DNA of 64,000 nt from Candidatus Pseudoscillospira faecavium (lineage in GTDB: Bacteria; Bacillota; Clostridia; Oscillospirales; Oscillospiraceae), in the NCBI GenBank assembly GCA_904420565.1, contig CAJFVV010000005.1, positions 21,315-85,314 on the forward strand, given 5' to 3'. The number at the start of each line of letters is the position of its first letter. Within the stretch, counting starts at the first letter, position 1. Below, in pieces: positions 24,427-33,635 of this stretch. The notes below the pieces were generated by a model that did not search any database, was not told the DNA's origin, and saw only the letters and a list, made by a program, of their open reading frames with translations. A program made the position numbers and the translations under genes.

Positions 24427-26682
24427 TCAGAGACCGGCCCAATAATCTTTCAGCATGTAGTAGGATTCTTTCAGCCGTTCGTGATAGGTCACCGTTTTCC
24501 CCCACCCCTCTAATGCAAAAGACTCCATTGCAATCCGGCTGTCTGTGTCTTTATTTACAGCAAAGCCCACATACATTTCATCAATCGGAATGAGTTCCAC
24601 GCCGTAATTTTCATAATAGTCGTCGTGAATCATCATTTCCGAAGGGTTGCCGAAATTCAAAAGCTGCCAGGGGATGCGGATCTCCACGCCGTTGCCCGTG
24701 AACATATAATCGGCAAGGGAGTCAAAGCTGTCCGCTTCCGGATTGGCATTTCCATAACGCAGGGCGCCGGTTTCATAAGTCTCCGCGCTGGCTTCCCAGT
24801 TGCCGGTCAAAAGCGGGGTTGCCGTCTGGAGCATCAGATCAATATTCTGGAAGACCGGCGTATCCGCATCCGGGACATTCAGATAAGCATCCATATCGTC
24901 GGTTTCGTGCATAAACATCGCGCGCAGTACTTCATAGCGTTCCTGCACCACCACCCGGCTGTTTTCTCTGCCGTCAATACAGATGACAAAATCGCAGGCC
25001 CGCTCAAAGGAAATATCGTAATTTTCGCAATATGTGCTCCCCGTTTTCTGCGTGGTGTCAATGGGAATATACAGGATATCCGATTCCGGGTCAAAGTCCC
25101 CCTCCACATAGAAATACAGGAATTTTTCATCGTACTTCATGGAAAGACTGCCGCTGCTGTCCGACAGCACGATATCCTCTTCCTTCCACTCGGAGGGATC
25201 GCCGTCCACATAGCAGACGCTCTCCTTCTCCCCCGGGTCGAAGGTCAGCAGGCCGAAATACTGCTCGTTGGTCTGGTAATCGCTCCAATAGGGCGTATTG
25301 TCCAAATCCACATTGGCCATCGTATTCCAGGTGCGCTTGAACCATTCATCCTGCCAGGTGAATACACAGCTGCCGGCGCTGCCGGCGTCCATGATATCCT
25401 CATAGCAGTCAATGATCGCCTGCCCCTGCTCCTGCTCTGTCATATGCCCCTGGTTGCGCCCGGTATTGATATCCCGCTGGGCCATGCCCCGGCCGGTAGA
25501 TACGCCGTATTCAGAAATAACCACCGGAATGGTGTGGTGATTATTCAGCATCTTCAGATATGCATAATAGGTGTTTTCCCTGCCGTCCCGGTCGTAGTAA
25601 TCTTCAGCCACATCTCCCGTCATAGCCTCTTCATAAGGCGTGCCGCCGGCAGTGCCTGCTGCAGGGCTCGGATCATTTCCTCCGCCGGTCCAAAGAGGGG
25701 TTTCGCTCACAATCTCAACCGGATTGAGGACATAATTCATATAATCCGGGTAATAGGGATAGACGTGATAGGAGGCAAACTGCCCGGAAAGAAAGGCATC
25801 TGTCGTTTTGATATGCTCCACATCCACCTGCGCGCATTTGAGAAAAAAGTTTGTGATGACTTCAGGATAGAGGAATGGGTCCGTCGTCGGCCAGTTGGAA
25901 AAGGCAATCAGCCGCTGCTCCTTATACCGCGTGGTTTCGTATTCAATGATGCTGTCACCCACCTGTGCCAGCATAGCCTCAAAGGGTGTGGCATCCTCCG
26001 TCGTATACATATAGGTGCCGGTGTAGCTGTTCCGTTCCGGATATTTCTCGTTGGTATAGGCCACCGTCACATCCTCCCATTCCACGCCGAGAATATATCC
26101 GATCACCCATTGGGACACATCTTTGCGGTAGCTGCCTGAACCCAGCCCCCGGCCCAGGGAAAAATTCTTTTCTCCGTGAAGAATATCCACCACGGTTTTG
26201 CAGTCATTTATAAAGGTCTGCAGGAACTCATCGTCATAGGCATCCCGGTGAGAATTCTGAACATAGTCGTTCACCCACACGCCGTGAATCAGCCACAGGG
26301 GCTCTTCTCCCGCAGCTTCCCGCGCGGTATTATATTCATAAAAGGCGTTGTAAAAATCGTCGTGAAGGATTGTATACACACGGATTGTGTTGGCCCCCAT
26401 ATCCTGAATATACTGGAACCAGCGCAGATACGTCTCCTTGTCGATGGCATAGTCTGTGGCCCACTCTCCCGGAATACCCACACCCATGTTGACGCCGCGG
26501 ATTTCAAAGGCTTCATAGTTTCCGTCCCGCTCCATATAAATCGTATCCTCATCTGTTTTCATAAATGTGGTCACCGGTGCATCAGGGTCCAAATCAATAT
26601 AAATCCCCATGTGATAATATGCATAATAGCCCATAAAGAAGAGCACCACCACGACACAAGCCGCCGCAATGAATTTTTTCAT
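24427..26682 (-). CDS. membrane-anchored glycoside-hydrolase-like protein with C-terminal CBM9/DOMON-like domain
   Basis: A 751-residue protein held by an N-terminal helix (KKFIAAACVVVVLFFMGYYA) and otherwise outside the cell. Residues about 45-470 look like a (beta/alpha)8 hydrolase (RGVNMGVGIPGEW, GANTIRVYTILHDDFYNAF, VVISEYGVSTGRG with a candidate catalytic Glu, FTWQDEWFKRTWN). The C-terminal region from about residue 500 resembles CBM9/DOMON sugar-binding sandwiches. By analogy with synthase-linked hydrolases (BcsZ, CcsZ) it may trim the polymer made by the operon's glycosyltransferase. Exact GH family not assigned. The ATG at 26682 follows AAAGGAG. Confidence 0.75.
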   Translation of the reverse strand: MKKFIAAACVVVVLFFMGYYAYYHMGIYIDLDPDAPVTTFMKTDEDTIYMERDGNYEAFEIRGVNMGVGIPGEWATDYAIDKETYLRWFQYIQDMGANTIRVYTILHDDFYNAFYEYNTAREAAGEEPLWLIHGVWVNDYVQNSHRDAYDDEFLQTFINDCKTVVDILHGEKNFSLGRGLGSGSYRKDVSQWVIGYILGVEWEDVTVAYTNEKYPERNSYTGTYMYTTEDATPFEAMLAQVGDSIIEYETTRYKEQRLIAFSNWPTTDPFLYPEVITNFFLKCAQVDVEHIKTTDAFLSGQFASYHVYPYYPDYMNYVLNPVEIVSETPLWTGGGNDPSPAAGTAGGTPYEEAMTGDVAEDYYDRDGRENTYYAYLKMLNNHHTIPVVISEYGVSTGRGMAQRDINTGRNQGHMTEQEQGQAIIDCYEDIMDAGSAGSCVFTWQDEWFKRTWNTMANVDLDNTPYWSDYQTNEQYFGLLTFDPGEKESVCYVDGDPSEWKEEDIVLSDSSGSLSMKYDEKFLYFYVEGDFDPESDILYIPIDTTQKTGSTYCENYDISFERACDFVICIDGRENSRVVVQERYEVLRAMFMHETDDMDAYLNVPDADTPVFQNIDLMLQTATPLLTGNWEASAETYETGALRYGNANPEADSFDSLADYMFTGNGVEIRIPWQLLNFGNPSEMMIHDDYYENYGVELIPIDEMYVGFAVNKDTDSRIAMESFALEGWGKTVTYHERLKESYYMLKDYWAGL

Positions 26683-26703
26683 TCCGCTCTCCTTTCCTGA
26701 CAC

Positions 26704-28182
26704 TCAATGGTTGAACTTCTTATTTTTGGACAGATGGCTGTATTGCTGCAAAATGTCAATGTTCTCATCCATCCACGCCCCCCGCTCAAAGCAGAAATCC
26801 TTGAGCTGCTGCACCGCTTCTTCATAGCTGCCGGGATTGCGCTCTTCCGGCTCCAGCGGCTGGTATTCCTCAAAGGTGTATCCCCACACCTCGAAATTGC
26901 GGTCAACCGCATCTCCAAGATAGGCAATGGTTTCATCGATATAATTTTCGATATATTCATCGCTGAGCCAGTGTTTTCGCAGCATATGATAGCGGTTGAT
27001 AATCCGCTTCACAAATGCCTCATCCTTTGTCAGCATAAAATACCAGACAGTGTCCTGCATTTCAAAATGCTGCGGCGACGTGGTCGACTGCACATAATTA
27101 TCGCAGGCAGAATTGAAATCCCAGATACACAGCTTATACGCTTCGCTGATATCCTTGTAAAGATAGGTAGAAAGCGTGCCGGCATCATAATTGGCGGTGA
27201 ATTCATTGAGGATGAAATAATCCACAAAGGAGTCCACATCAATCCATGTTTGATATCCATGCAAATACGAATCATAATCATAGGAATAAATCGTCTTCTC
27301 AAAATCGGACAGCTCCTGTTCAATGGCATCGGCCATTTCCTGTGTGAGATCCCCGCTGCGCGGATACACAATATTGATCATAATACCGTGGAGCCGGTCA
27401 ATCCGATAGGTGTAATAAGTAAAGTTATTGATGTTTTTCACCGCCGTGTTGCTGCCCCGATCCATCCGCAGCACATACCCCGTAGCAGTGGTATTTTCAA
27501 TGGGCTCGGATACATTCACCCGGCTGTCTTCCCCGTTGGTAATTGTTTCCGTCATCAAATAAAGGCCCTGATACTCCCCATTGATGATGACTTCACAAAA
27601 CCGGACATTGGGCGCATAATCCATGATTTCCCCGGCAATGTTGTACCACATATAGTTGCGGATTAAACTTTTATCAAGATAAGGGCCGTAAAGCGCCCAT
27701 TCATAATGGGCCTCCATCCCCATTACCTCGTGGTCGGCATAGCTCCCATCGGTATCCGTAAAGCGGATCAAATAACTTTTTTTATCAAAATAACGCGAAG
27801 AATTGCCCCGCACGCGAACCAGCGCTTCACTCTCCAGGTCCGGCGTATCCGAAGGATGGTGATTGCGCGTATCATCGTCTAAAACCGAAACCTTTACAGA
27901 CAGCATACTTTCTCCCGTGGATGTGAGCGTAACCGGCTCATCGCCTTCATACTGCTCCGTCACCGGAACGCCCGGGATATCCTCTCCGCCGGTGTCGATG
28001 ATCACCAGGGGCAGGTGGGTGCACAGTTCGCTGCCGTCACAATCGCATCCCGCATCGGGCTGCCGGGCTGTGAGATGCTGATGGACCCGGTTATTCCCCT
28101 TGTCCCAATCCATCGTCCCTGCGATTAAGGCACACAGAATCATCGCCAGCGCCAAGGCAATGCCCCCCACCTTATACTTCAC
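26704..28182 (-). CDS. CotH kinase family protein (membrane-anchored or secreted)
   Basis: A 492-residue protein with an N-terminal membrane or signal segment, an immunoglobulin-like or linker region with paired cysteines, and a CotH domain: RVRGNSSRYFDKKSYLIRF, YGPYLDKSLIRNYMWYNI, INGEYQGLYLMTETI and IWDFNSACDNY carry the conserved residues. CotH of Bacillus phosphorylates spore coat proteins; secreted relatives occur beside VTC and DUF4956 genes, as here, with unknown targets. The GTG start at 28182 follows GGGGAG at nine bases. Confidence 0.88.
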   Translation of the reverse strand: MKYKVGGIALALAMILCALIAGTMDWDKGNNRVHQHLTARQPDAGCDCDGSELCTHLPLVIIDTGGEDIPGVPVTEQYEGDEPVTLTSTGESMLSVKVSVLDDDTRNHHPSDTPDLESEALVRVRGNSSRYFDKKSYLIRFTDTDGSYADHEVMGMEAHYEWALYGPYLDKSLIRNYMWYNIAGEIMDYAPNVRFCEVIINGEYQGLYLMTETITNGEDSRVNVSEPIENTTATGYVLRMDRGSNTAVKNINNFTYYTYRIDRLHGIMINIVYPRSGDLTQEMADAIEQELSDFEKTIYSYDYDSYLHGYQTWIDVDSFVDYFILNEFTANYDAGTLSTYLYKDISEAYKLCIWDFNSACDNYVQSTTSPQHFEMQDTVWYFMLTKDEAFVKRIINRYHMLRKHWLSDEYIENYIDETIAYLGDAVDRNFEVWGYTFEEYQPLEPEERNPGSYEEAVQQLKDFCFERGAWMDENIDILQQYSHLSKNKKFNH

Positions 28183-28206
28183 ATGCTGTCACTCCCCGCA
28201 TTAAAC

Positions 28207-28896
28207 TCAGCCGCTGATTTCATCGTTCTGCATCACAATGTTAAAATATTCGATGCTGCCAATCTCATATACCGCCTCAGTGATGCTCTTTCCGCCGGCT
28301 TCCACAGGCGCCGGCTGATTCACATATTTTCCATTGAGCTCATAGATAAATTCCACCGATTCTTCTGTGGTGTTTTTTGCCCGAAGCACCGCTTTATGCG
28401 CATAATACTGAAAAATCAGCGCCTCTACCTTCGTTTCATTGGGGCGGGCCGTGCGCAGAATCAGCAGCGCCCGGTTGTCATTGCGGATGCGGCCGAAGAT
28501 CAGAAGCATGACAAACACAAAGGCGCTGCCCAATGCGGCCACCAGATAGTCGCCCGCGCCGCAGCAGATGCCCACCACAATGGCCCAGAAAATATACACC
28601 GTATCCCGGGAATCCTTGATGGCCGTGCGGAAACGCACAATGGACAGGGCGCCCACCATACCAAGAGACAGCGCAATATTGTGGCCAATGACAACCATAA
28701 CCGTGGTGGTAATCAAGGTCAGCGCCACCAGCGAGACATTGAATTTTTTGCTGTAAATGCTCCCGCTGTGGGAAATCCGATAGGACAAAAACACAAAGCA
28801 TGCCACCACCGCCGCTACGGCCAGGCGCAGCACGATGGTTTCCACGGACAGATCTCCGGCGCCGCTGTCCAGTATCTGCAACAAGTATTCTCTCAT
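28207..28896 (-). CDS. DUF4956 family membrane protein
   Basis: A 229-residue protein with four membrane helices in the first 150 residues, including the conserved stretch GHNIALSLGMVGALSIVRFR then TAIKDSRDT that marks DUF4956, followed by a soluble C-terminal domain of about 80 residues. The family has no established function but very often sits next to VTC-domain polyphosphate polymerases and CotH proteins, as it does here (27 and 24 bases from its neighbours). Confidence 0.88.
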   Translation of the reverse strand: MREYLLQILDSGAGDLSVETIVLRLAVAAVVACFVFLSYRISHSGSIYSKKFNVSLVALTLITTTVMVVIGHNIALSLGMVGALSIVRFRTAIKDSRDTVYIFWAIVVGICCGAGDYLVAALGSAFVFVMLLIFGRIRNDNRALLILRTARPNETKVEALIFQYYAHKAVLRAKNTTEESVEFIYELNGKYVNQPAPVEAGGKSITEAVYEIGSIEYFNIVMQNDEISG

Positions 28897-28923
28897 ATTT
28901 TCTTCTCTCCTTCGTTTCCCGGG

Positions 28924-29619
28924 TCACTTTTCATTGCCCATAGAAATTTGCCGGCCCATGCAGTATTTGCTCAGCGACAGCTCTGAGCGCTCCACCTGAT
29001 TCAGCAAATCTTTGATATAACTGAGTAAAAAGCCATTGTATTTGACTTCCAGCACCATGCGAAAAGGACTCAGCACCGGATACAGCGGCAGCTTTTGCGC
29101 AAACAAATCATAACAGGATTCTGTAGCTGTAATCCGGCTGTCCAGGGTGATACGGATATGGTTTTCCTTTGCAATATAAGCCTGGCGAAGATACTCCACC
29201 ACCACCCTGGGCCGATAACAGCGGCAGTGCATCAAACCGTAGCATTCCGCGGCAAAGGGATCCCGGCAGTGCAGCAGCACCCCATACTCTCCCCGAATCA
29301 GCGCCTCGGCATCCTCCCGGGACAAGCGCAGGGAGCGCTTGCGCTGATAAGCCCCCTCCTTCTGCTTGAGTTCCAGCATGGCAAAGGATGCGCTTGGATC
29401 ATAAATACGGAGCCGCACCTTACGGCGCAGCTCCAATCCATCCACTTTATCGGTAAAATCCTGATTATCCGGGGTATCGAAATACAGGGAGCGAATGGTG
29501 TAGCCCATAGCACCGTTGTGCGGGTCGCGCCGCATGATGCAATCCAGCCGCGTGCGCAGCACAGCTCCTTTATCTATTGGAATGGCAAACTTTTTTTCCT
29601 GGCGCAGTACCTCATTCAT
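28924..29619 (-). CDS. VTC-domain (polyphosphate polymerase-like) protein
   Basis: A 231-residue protein with the VTC tunnel-fold residues: TIRSLYFDTPDNQDF, RRKVRLRIYD, MLELKQKEGAYQRKRSL and LEVKYNGFLLSYI. In yeast Vtc4 this fold makes polyphosphate from ATP; bacterial stand-alone copies linked to DUF4956 and CotH are common but not well characterised. Basic and acidic tunnel residues appear intact. The ATG at 29619 follows AGGTGG; a longer frame upstream lacks a ribosome site. The 104 bases between it and the GGDEF gene show no other feature. Confidence 0.85.
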   Translation of the reverse strand: MNEVLRQEKKFAIPIDKGAVLRTRLDCIMRRDPHNGAMGYTIRSLYFDTPDNQDFTDKVDGLELRRKVRLRIYDPSASFAMLELKQKEGAYQRKRSLRLSREDAEALIRGEYGVLLHCRDPFAAECYGLMHCRCYRPRVVVEYLRQAYIAKENHIRITLDSRITATESCYDLFAQKLPLYPVLSPFRMVLEVKYNGFLLSYIKDLLNQVERSELSLSKYCMGRQISMGNEK

Positions 29620-29723
29620 ATGCATCCACCTGTCATCCGCACAAATTGCCAATGCCCCAGCCCGCAGCAGAGCAGCGCCTGCTCGCAAGACCGGAATCAT
29701 TGTCATCACTATAATGTCAGTCA

Positions 29724-31046
29724 TTAATCCGACATAAAAAAGCAGTTTTTGCCCCGGGCTTTTGCCAAATACAGCCGCCGGTCGGCACAGCGCACAAGGG
29801 TGGGGTAGTCTGTCCCATCCTGCGGGCTCACAGCCACACCAATGCTGCATGAAATGGAACATGTGCTGTCCTCATGCAGAAAGAGATCGCTGATTCCCTT
29901 GCATATCCGCCGCGCACAGTTTTCCACCTGCCCATGATCCTTCACATCACGCAAAAGCACCAGAAATTCATCGCCGCCAACGCGCCCCTGGATATCCTGG
30001 TCACCGGTTTGCAGCTGCAGCACCTGTGCAACTTTCCACAGCATCCGGTCTCCTGCCTGATGTCCCATGGAATCGTTGACTTTTTTAAAATCGTCCAAAT
30101 CGATAAACAACAGCGCTGCGCGCTCTTTTTCCTGCGTCAGAATTTCCTCAAGCCTGTCGTTGATCCCGCCATAATTCAGCAGACCTGTCAACGAATCTGT
30201 TTTTGCCTGCCGCTGGGCGGCCTGCAGTTCCTTCTGCCTGGCACGCTCTTCAAAATACACCTCAGTCACATCGGTGCAGGAGAGAAGAATCCGCTGTGCG
30301 CGGCGGTCATAATACCGATAGGACAGCTGTTTTCTGGCATAGCCCCGGGCAGGATCCTGAACCCCCATGGTAAAAGAATACACTTTGCCGTGCTCCAGCT
30401 GCTCTTTCACATGATTCAGCTGCATTTTCCGCAACACTTTTTCCCGGTCATCCGGCACCACAAATGCTTTTGCATAATCCTCAATGGCTGCATGATAATC
30501 CTTGCACACAGCCGGGGGCAGCGGCGAACCCGTCCGTTTTCCCGAGAACATTACATAACTGTTGCTGCGCGCATCCAAATAAAGGAAATAATCGAAACTG
30601 TCATATACATACAGGTCGATGATACTTCTGAACAAATGCTCCTCATTGGATCTGCGTACAAACAGATAAGCGTATCCGCTTTCCTCTCCAACCCGCAGGC
30701 ATACAGAAATATTCAGCCAGTTGGTAACACGGTTTTTTTCATAAGAAACATCGAAGGCAAAGTCCCTTTCTCCGCTGCTGGCCTCAGCCAGCAGCGCCTG
30801 ACATGTCAGGCGCTGCTCCATTTTGGCACGCCCCTGTTTTGTCAGCATCTTGCTGTAATGATCGAGATATTCCTGCCATGGCATTTGAGTCTGTTCCCAC
30901 TCCGGATGATCTTTGCTCTGCAAAACCGCCACCATGCCGCTCGCCAAATCAAGCCGCAGCACAGCATAATACATCTCGTCCAGCGCATCGGTCAATTCCC
31001 ACCGAACCTCCCGCAACTCATAGTCTGCGCCTTTCATCCCGGTCAC
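29724..31046 (-). CDS. diguanylate cyclase (GGDEF) with N-terminal PAS-like region
   Basis: A 440-residue soluble protein. The first 270 residues look like two PAS-type sensing modules; the C-terminal domain is GGDEF with TDSLTGLLNYGGINDRL, LFIDLDDFKKVNDSMGHQAG and VGGDEFLVLL. The catalytic GGDEF is intact, so it should make c-di-GMP. An RxxD inhibitory site is not obvious. A GTG at 31046 is preferred because AGGAGG lies seven bases upstream; the ATG at 31052 is too close to it. It is the first gene of the operon that also encodes two c-di-GMP phosphodiesterases. Confidence 0.9.
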   Translation of the reverse strand: MTGMKGADYELREVRWELTDALDEMYYAVLRLDLASGMVAVLQSKDHPEWEQTQMPWQEYLDHYSKMLTKQGRAKMEQRLTCQALLAEASSGERDFAFDVSYEKNRVTNWLNISVCLRVGEESGYAYLFVRRSNEEHLFRSIIDLYVYDSFDYFLYLDARSNSYVMFSGKRTGSPLPPAVCKDYHAAIEDYAKAFVVPDDREKVLRKMQLNHVKEQLEHGKVYSFTMGVQDPARGYARKQLSYRYYDRRAQRILLSCTDVTEVYFEERARQKELQAAQRQAKTDSLTGLLNYGGINDRLEEILTQEKERAALLFIDLDDFKKVNDSMGHQAGDRMLWKVAQVLQLQTGDQDIQGRVGGDEFLVLLRDVKDHGQVENCARRICKGISDLFLHEDSTCSISCSIGVAVSPQDGTDYPTLVRCADRRLYLAKARGKNCFFMSD

Positions 31047-31173
31047 GTTCATTCCTCCTGTTGATTTAGCTTTCAAGATAATTCTCTTTTGCGCGCATCC
31101 GCCTGATAAAGCAACTGTCAGCTCATGTTCGCACTGCAAAGTTCCTCTTTTCCACGGCAAACCCGCTCAAAAG

Positions 31174-31224
31174 GGTCCCAAAAGGGAACTCTTTGGAATT
31201 CAAAGAGCCGGGAAAAATCTCCCG
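31174..31224 (-). other. cluster of hairpins in the leader of the c-di-GMP operon
   Basis: Within the predicted 5' leader, CTCTTTG/CAAAGAG (31189-31195 with 31201-31207) forms a perfect 7-pair stem, flanked by CGGGA/TCCCG (31209-31213 with 31220-31224) and a weaker GGTCCC/GGGAAC (31174-31179 with 31184-31189). No known riboswitch class was matched. Confidence 0.4.
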
Positions 31225-31250
31225 AAATCGACAAAAGAAGCTTTTTTGTT

Positions 31251-31279
31251 ATTTTATCACAAAATATACGACACTACAA
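31251..31279 (-). promoter_or_regulatory. candidate promoter of the 12-gene operon
   Basis: On the minus strand, TTGTAG (31279-31274), a 17-base spacer and TAAAAT (31256-31251), leaving a leader of about 200 bases. The rest of the 545-base divergent gap 31047-31592 is AT-rich; on the plus strand a TTGACA at 31494-31499 and a TATAAT near 31540 may serve the dehydratase genes but are not spaced as one promoter. Confidence 0.4.
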
Positions 31280-31592
31280 CAAAATTTTTGACACAAAACA
31301 CGGCAAAAACTGCATTTTCTCCCGCCCAAAATGGTTCTGTCATCATGCGCCCCAGCCATTATTTTGCATGTCTCTCCATTACACAAATCCTCTGCAATGC
31401 TCTGCACACCTGTTCTGCTCGGACCCGTGCAATCGGCAGCACTCTTGGACCGTTCTGACATTCGCCGTTTTTAACGAAAATAATCCATATTTTTTGACAA
31501 ATTTGAGAAAGTGTCCATTGTAATTCGAGGCTGTTCTTTTTATAATAGATAAATCTGTGAACTATTAGCCAAGGAGAAAGGAGCGGTCCTTT

Positions 31593-32543
31593 TTGAAAAT
31601 CGGGATTCCAAAAGCGCTGTATTACTACCGCTACGGCACCCTCTGGTGTGAGTTTTTCCGCGCGCTGGATTGCGAGGTGCTCCTCAGCCCGGATACCAAC
31701 AAAGAATTTCTGACCGAGGGCAGCAAGCTCTCCATCGACGAAGGCTGCCTTTCCCTGAAAATTTATCTTGGCCATGTGCAATGGCTGCTCAAGCGCTGCG
31801 ACTGGATCTTCGTGCCGCGCATCGCCAATTTCGGCTGGATAAACACAGGCATCAAAAAAATCTGCTGTCCCCGCTTTGAAGCGCTCCATGATCTGGTGCG
31901 CAACACTTTCCGCGAGGATGCCAGCCGGATTCTCGGCTGCCAGATTGACTATATCGATGTCAATCACAGCCTCGGCACCCGCACCGAAGAGGCCGCCTTT
32001 TTGGAGCTGGGCAGAATTCTCGGCAAATCCCGCAGAGAGACTGTTCGGGCCTTCCGCCGGGCCAAGGCGGCAGACCAGGCCCGCCAGGCAGCACGGGCAC
32101 AGGCCCAGCAGCGCACCCTCTCCGGAGACGGCACCAAAATCCTGCTGGCCGGCCACGGCTATGTGCTGCACGACCCCTTTGTCGGCGTGCCGGCCCAACA
32201 GATTCTGCATGGTCTGGGCGCCAAAATTGTATACTCCGACCGGCTGGACCGGGCGGCCTGCCTGAAAGCCGGCAACGAGCTCAGCCCCACCGTCCCCTGG
32301 GAAGTCAACCGGGAAATTTTCGGCGCCGTACAGCTGTGCCGCAGGCAGGTGGATGGTATCATTCTGCTCAGCGCATTCCCCTGCGGGCCCGATTCCATGA
32401 CCAACGATATGCTGGTGCGCATTGTCAAGGATGTTCCAGTATTAACCATTATTTTGGACAACCAGTCCGGCAGCGCCGGACTGGAAACGCGCCTTGAAAG
32501 CTTTGTCGACATTCTGAATTTTCGCAAGGCCGCCTGTCTTTGA
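31593..32543 (+). CDS. 2-hydroxyacyl-CoA dehydratase-related protein (DUF2229 type)
   Basis: A 316-residue protein of the group annotated as CoA-substrate-specific activase-related (DUF2229), opening IGIPKALYYYRYGTLWCEFF. Conserved cysteines occur in DEGCLSLKIYLGH, KKICCPRFEAL and AFPCGPDS, suiting an Fe-S cluster. A TTG start at 31593 is used, with GGAGAAAGGAG ten bases upstream. In many Firmicutes this module, the HgdB-like module and the ATPase form one protein of about 1,400 residues; here they are three separate genes. The substrate is unknown. Confidence 0.82.
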   Translation: MKIGIPKALYYYRYGTLWCEFFRALDCEVLLSPDTNKEFLTEGSKLSIDEGCLSLKIYLGHVQWLLKRCDWIFVPRIANFGWINTGIKKICCPRFEALHDLVRNTFREDASRILGCQIDYIDVNHSLGTRTEEAAFLELGRILGKSRRETVRAFRRAKAADQARQAARAQAQQRTLSGDGTKILLAGHGYVLHDPFVGVPAQQILHGLGAKIVYSDRLDRAACLKAGNELSPTVPWEVNREIFGAVQLCRRQVDGIILLSAFPCGPDSMTNDMLVRIVKDVPVLTIILDNQSGSAGLETRLESFVDILNFRKAACL

Positions 32544-32558
32544 AGAAGGTGAAACACC

Positions 32559-33635
32559 ATGAGCAAAAGAAAAGTGGGTTTTCCCCGCATGGACAACTAC
32601 AATATTGCCCTGAAATACTTGGTGGAAAACGGTCTGGACTGCGAGTATGTGATGGCGCCTCCCATGACCCGCAAAACCCTGGAACTGGGCAGCAAATACA
32701 GCCCGGATTTTGTCTGTGCGCCGTTCAAATATACCCTGGGCTCCATGCTGGAAATGCTCCAGGGCGGCGGCGTGGACGCCATTGTGGAAACCGGCGGCGT
32801 CTGCCGGCTGGGATACTACGGAGAGCTGCAGAGACAGATTCTCCATGACCTGGGTTACCAGATGGATTTTGTCAATTTAGCGGACATGGGCAAACACAAG
32901 CTGCGCGGCTACTATGCTGCCGTGCGCAAACTGAATCCCCAGGTCAACATTCCAAAAGCTGTGAAAACCCTCAAAGATGCAGTGCATCTGGTGCGCTGCA
33001 TCGACACCGTTGAGGATCGGGTCCGCATCGACCGCGGTTTTGAAAACCAGCCCGGCAGTATGAAAGCCATTTTTGAAGCATACCTGCAGGAACTGGGCGC
33101 CGCACACAGCCGCAGAGAAATCGACGCCGCCTTCCAGAAGGTTCAGAATGCGCTGGACGCCGTGCCGCTGCACAAACCGGAGCATCCGCTGCGGGTTGGC
33201 ATCGTCGGAGAATACTACACGGTAATGGACGATTTCGGCAACCACAATGTGGAGCGAATTCTCGCCTATATGGGGCAGGGCGTGGAGATTCACCGGTGGA
33301 TGACCTTTACCCACCGCAACCTGGAGTACAATGAGCAAGCGGATCTTGCCACCATTGCCCCTTATGTGCGCTATTCCATGGGCCCCACCACTTCTGCTAC
33401 AGTAGCGGCAGCGCTGCGCTACGCCGATGCGGGCTTTGACGGCATTGTGCATGTGAAATCCTTCGGCTGCACGCCGGAGGTGGATGCCATGGCCGTGCTT
33501 CAGAACATCAGCGCCGACCGCAAAATCCCCATTCTTTATCTCAGCTATGATTCTCAAACCGGTGACGCGGGCATTCAGACCCGCCTGGAAGCTTTTTATG
33601 ATATGATTGACATGAAAAGGAAGCGTGCTGTATGA
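32559..33635 (+). CDS. 2-hydroxyacyl-CoA dehydratase subunit-like (HgdB/double-cubane type) protein
   Basis: A 358-residue protein with cysteines in FVCAPFKYTLGSML, ETGGVCRLGYYGELQ and SFGCTPEVDAM, placed as in Fe-S subunits of 2-hydroxyglutaryl-CoA dehydratase and in double-cubane cluster proteins. It would receive electrons from the ATP-driven activase encoded next. It begins 15 bases after the DUF2229-type gene and overlaps the activase by four bases (ATGA). No acyl-CoA transferase or dehydrogenase gene is nearby, so a fermentation pathway cannot be assigned; reduction of another difficult substrate is an alternative. Confidence 0.82.
   Translation: MSKRKVGFPRMDNYNIALKYLVENGLDCEYVMAPPMTRKTLELGSKYSPDFVCAPFKYTLGSMLEMLQGGGVDAIVETGGVCRLGYYGELQRQILHDLGYQMDFVNLADMGKHKLRGYYAAVRKLNPQVNIPKAVKTLKDAVHLVRCIDTVEDRVRIDRGFENQPGSMKAIFEAYLQELGAAHSRREIDAAFQKVQNALDAVPLHKPEHPLRVGIVGEYYTVMDDFGNHNVERILAYMGQGVEIHRWMTFTHRNLEYNEQADLATIAPYVRYSMGPTTSATVAAALRYADAGFDGIVHVKSFGCTPEVDAMAVLQNISADRKIPILYLSYDSQTGDAGIQTRLEAFYDMIDMKRKRAV

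Noticed and set aside
24625..26139. A 504-codon plus-strand frame opposite the glycoside-hydrolase-like gene
   Set aside because: Antisense of a recognisable gene; the composition is typical of a shadow frame.
31150..31200. Possible c-di-GMP-I riboswitch (CACGGCAAACC seen on the plus strand)
   Set aside because: The second conserved part (GACGCAAAGCC and its helices) is absent, and the strand is opposite to the c-di-GMP operon.
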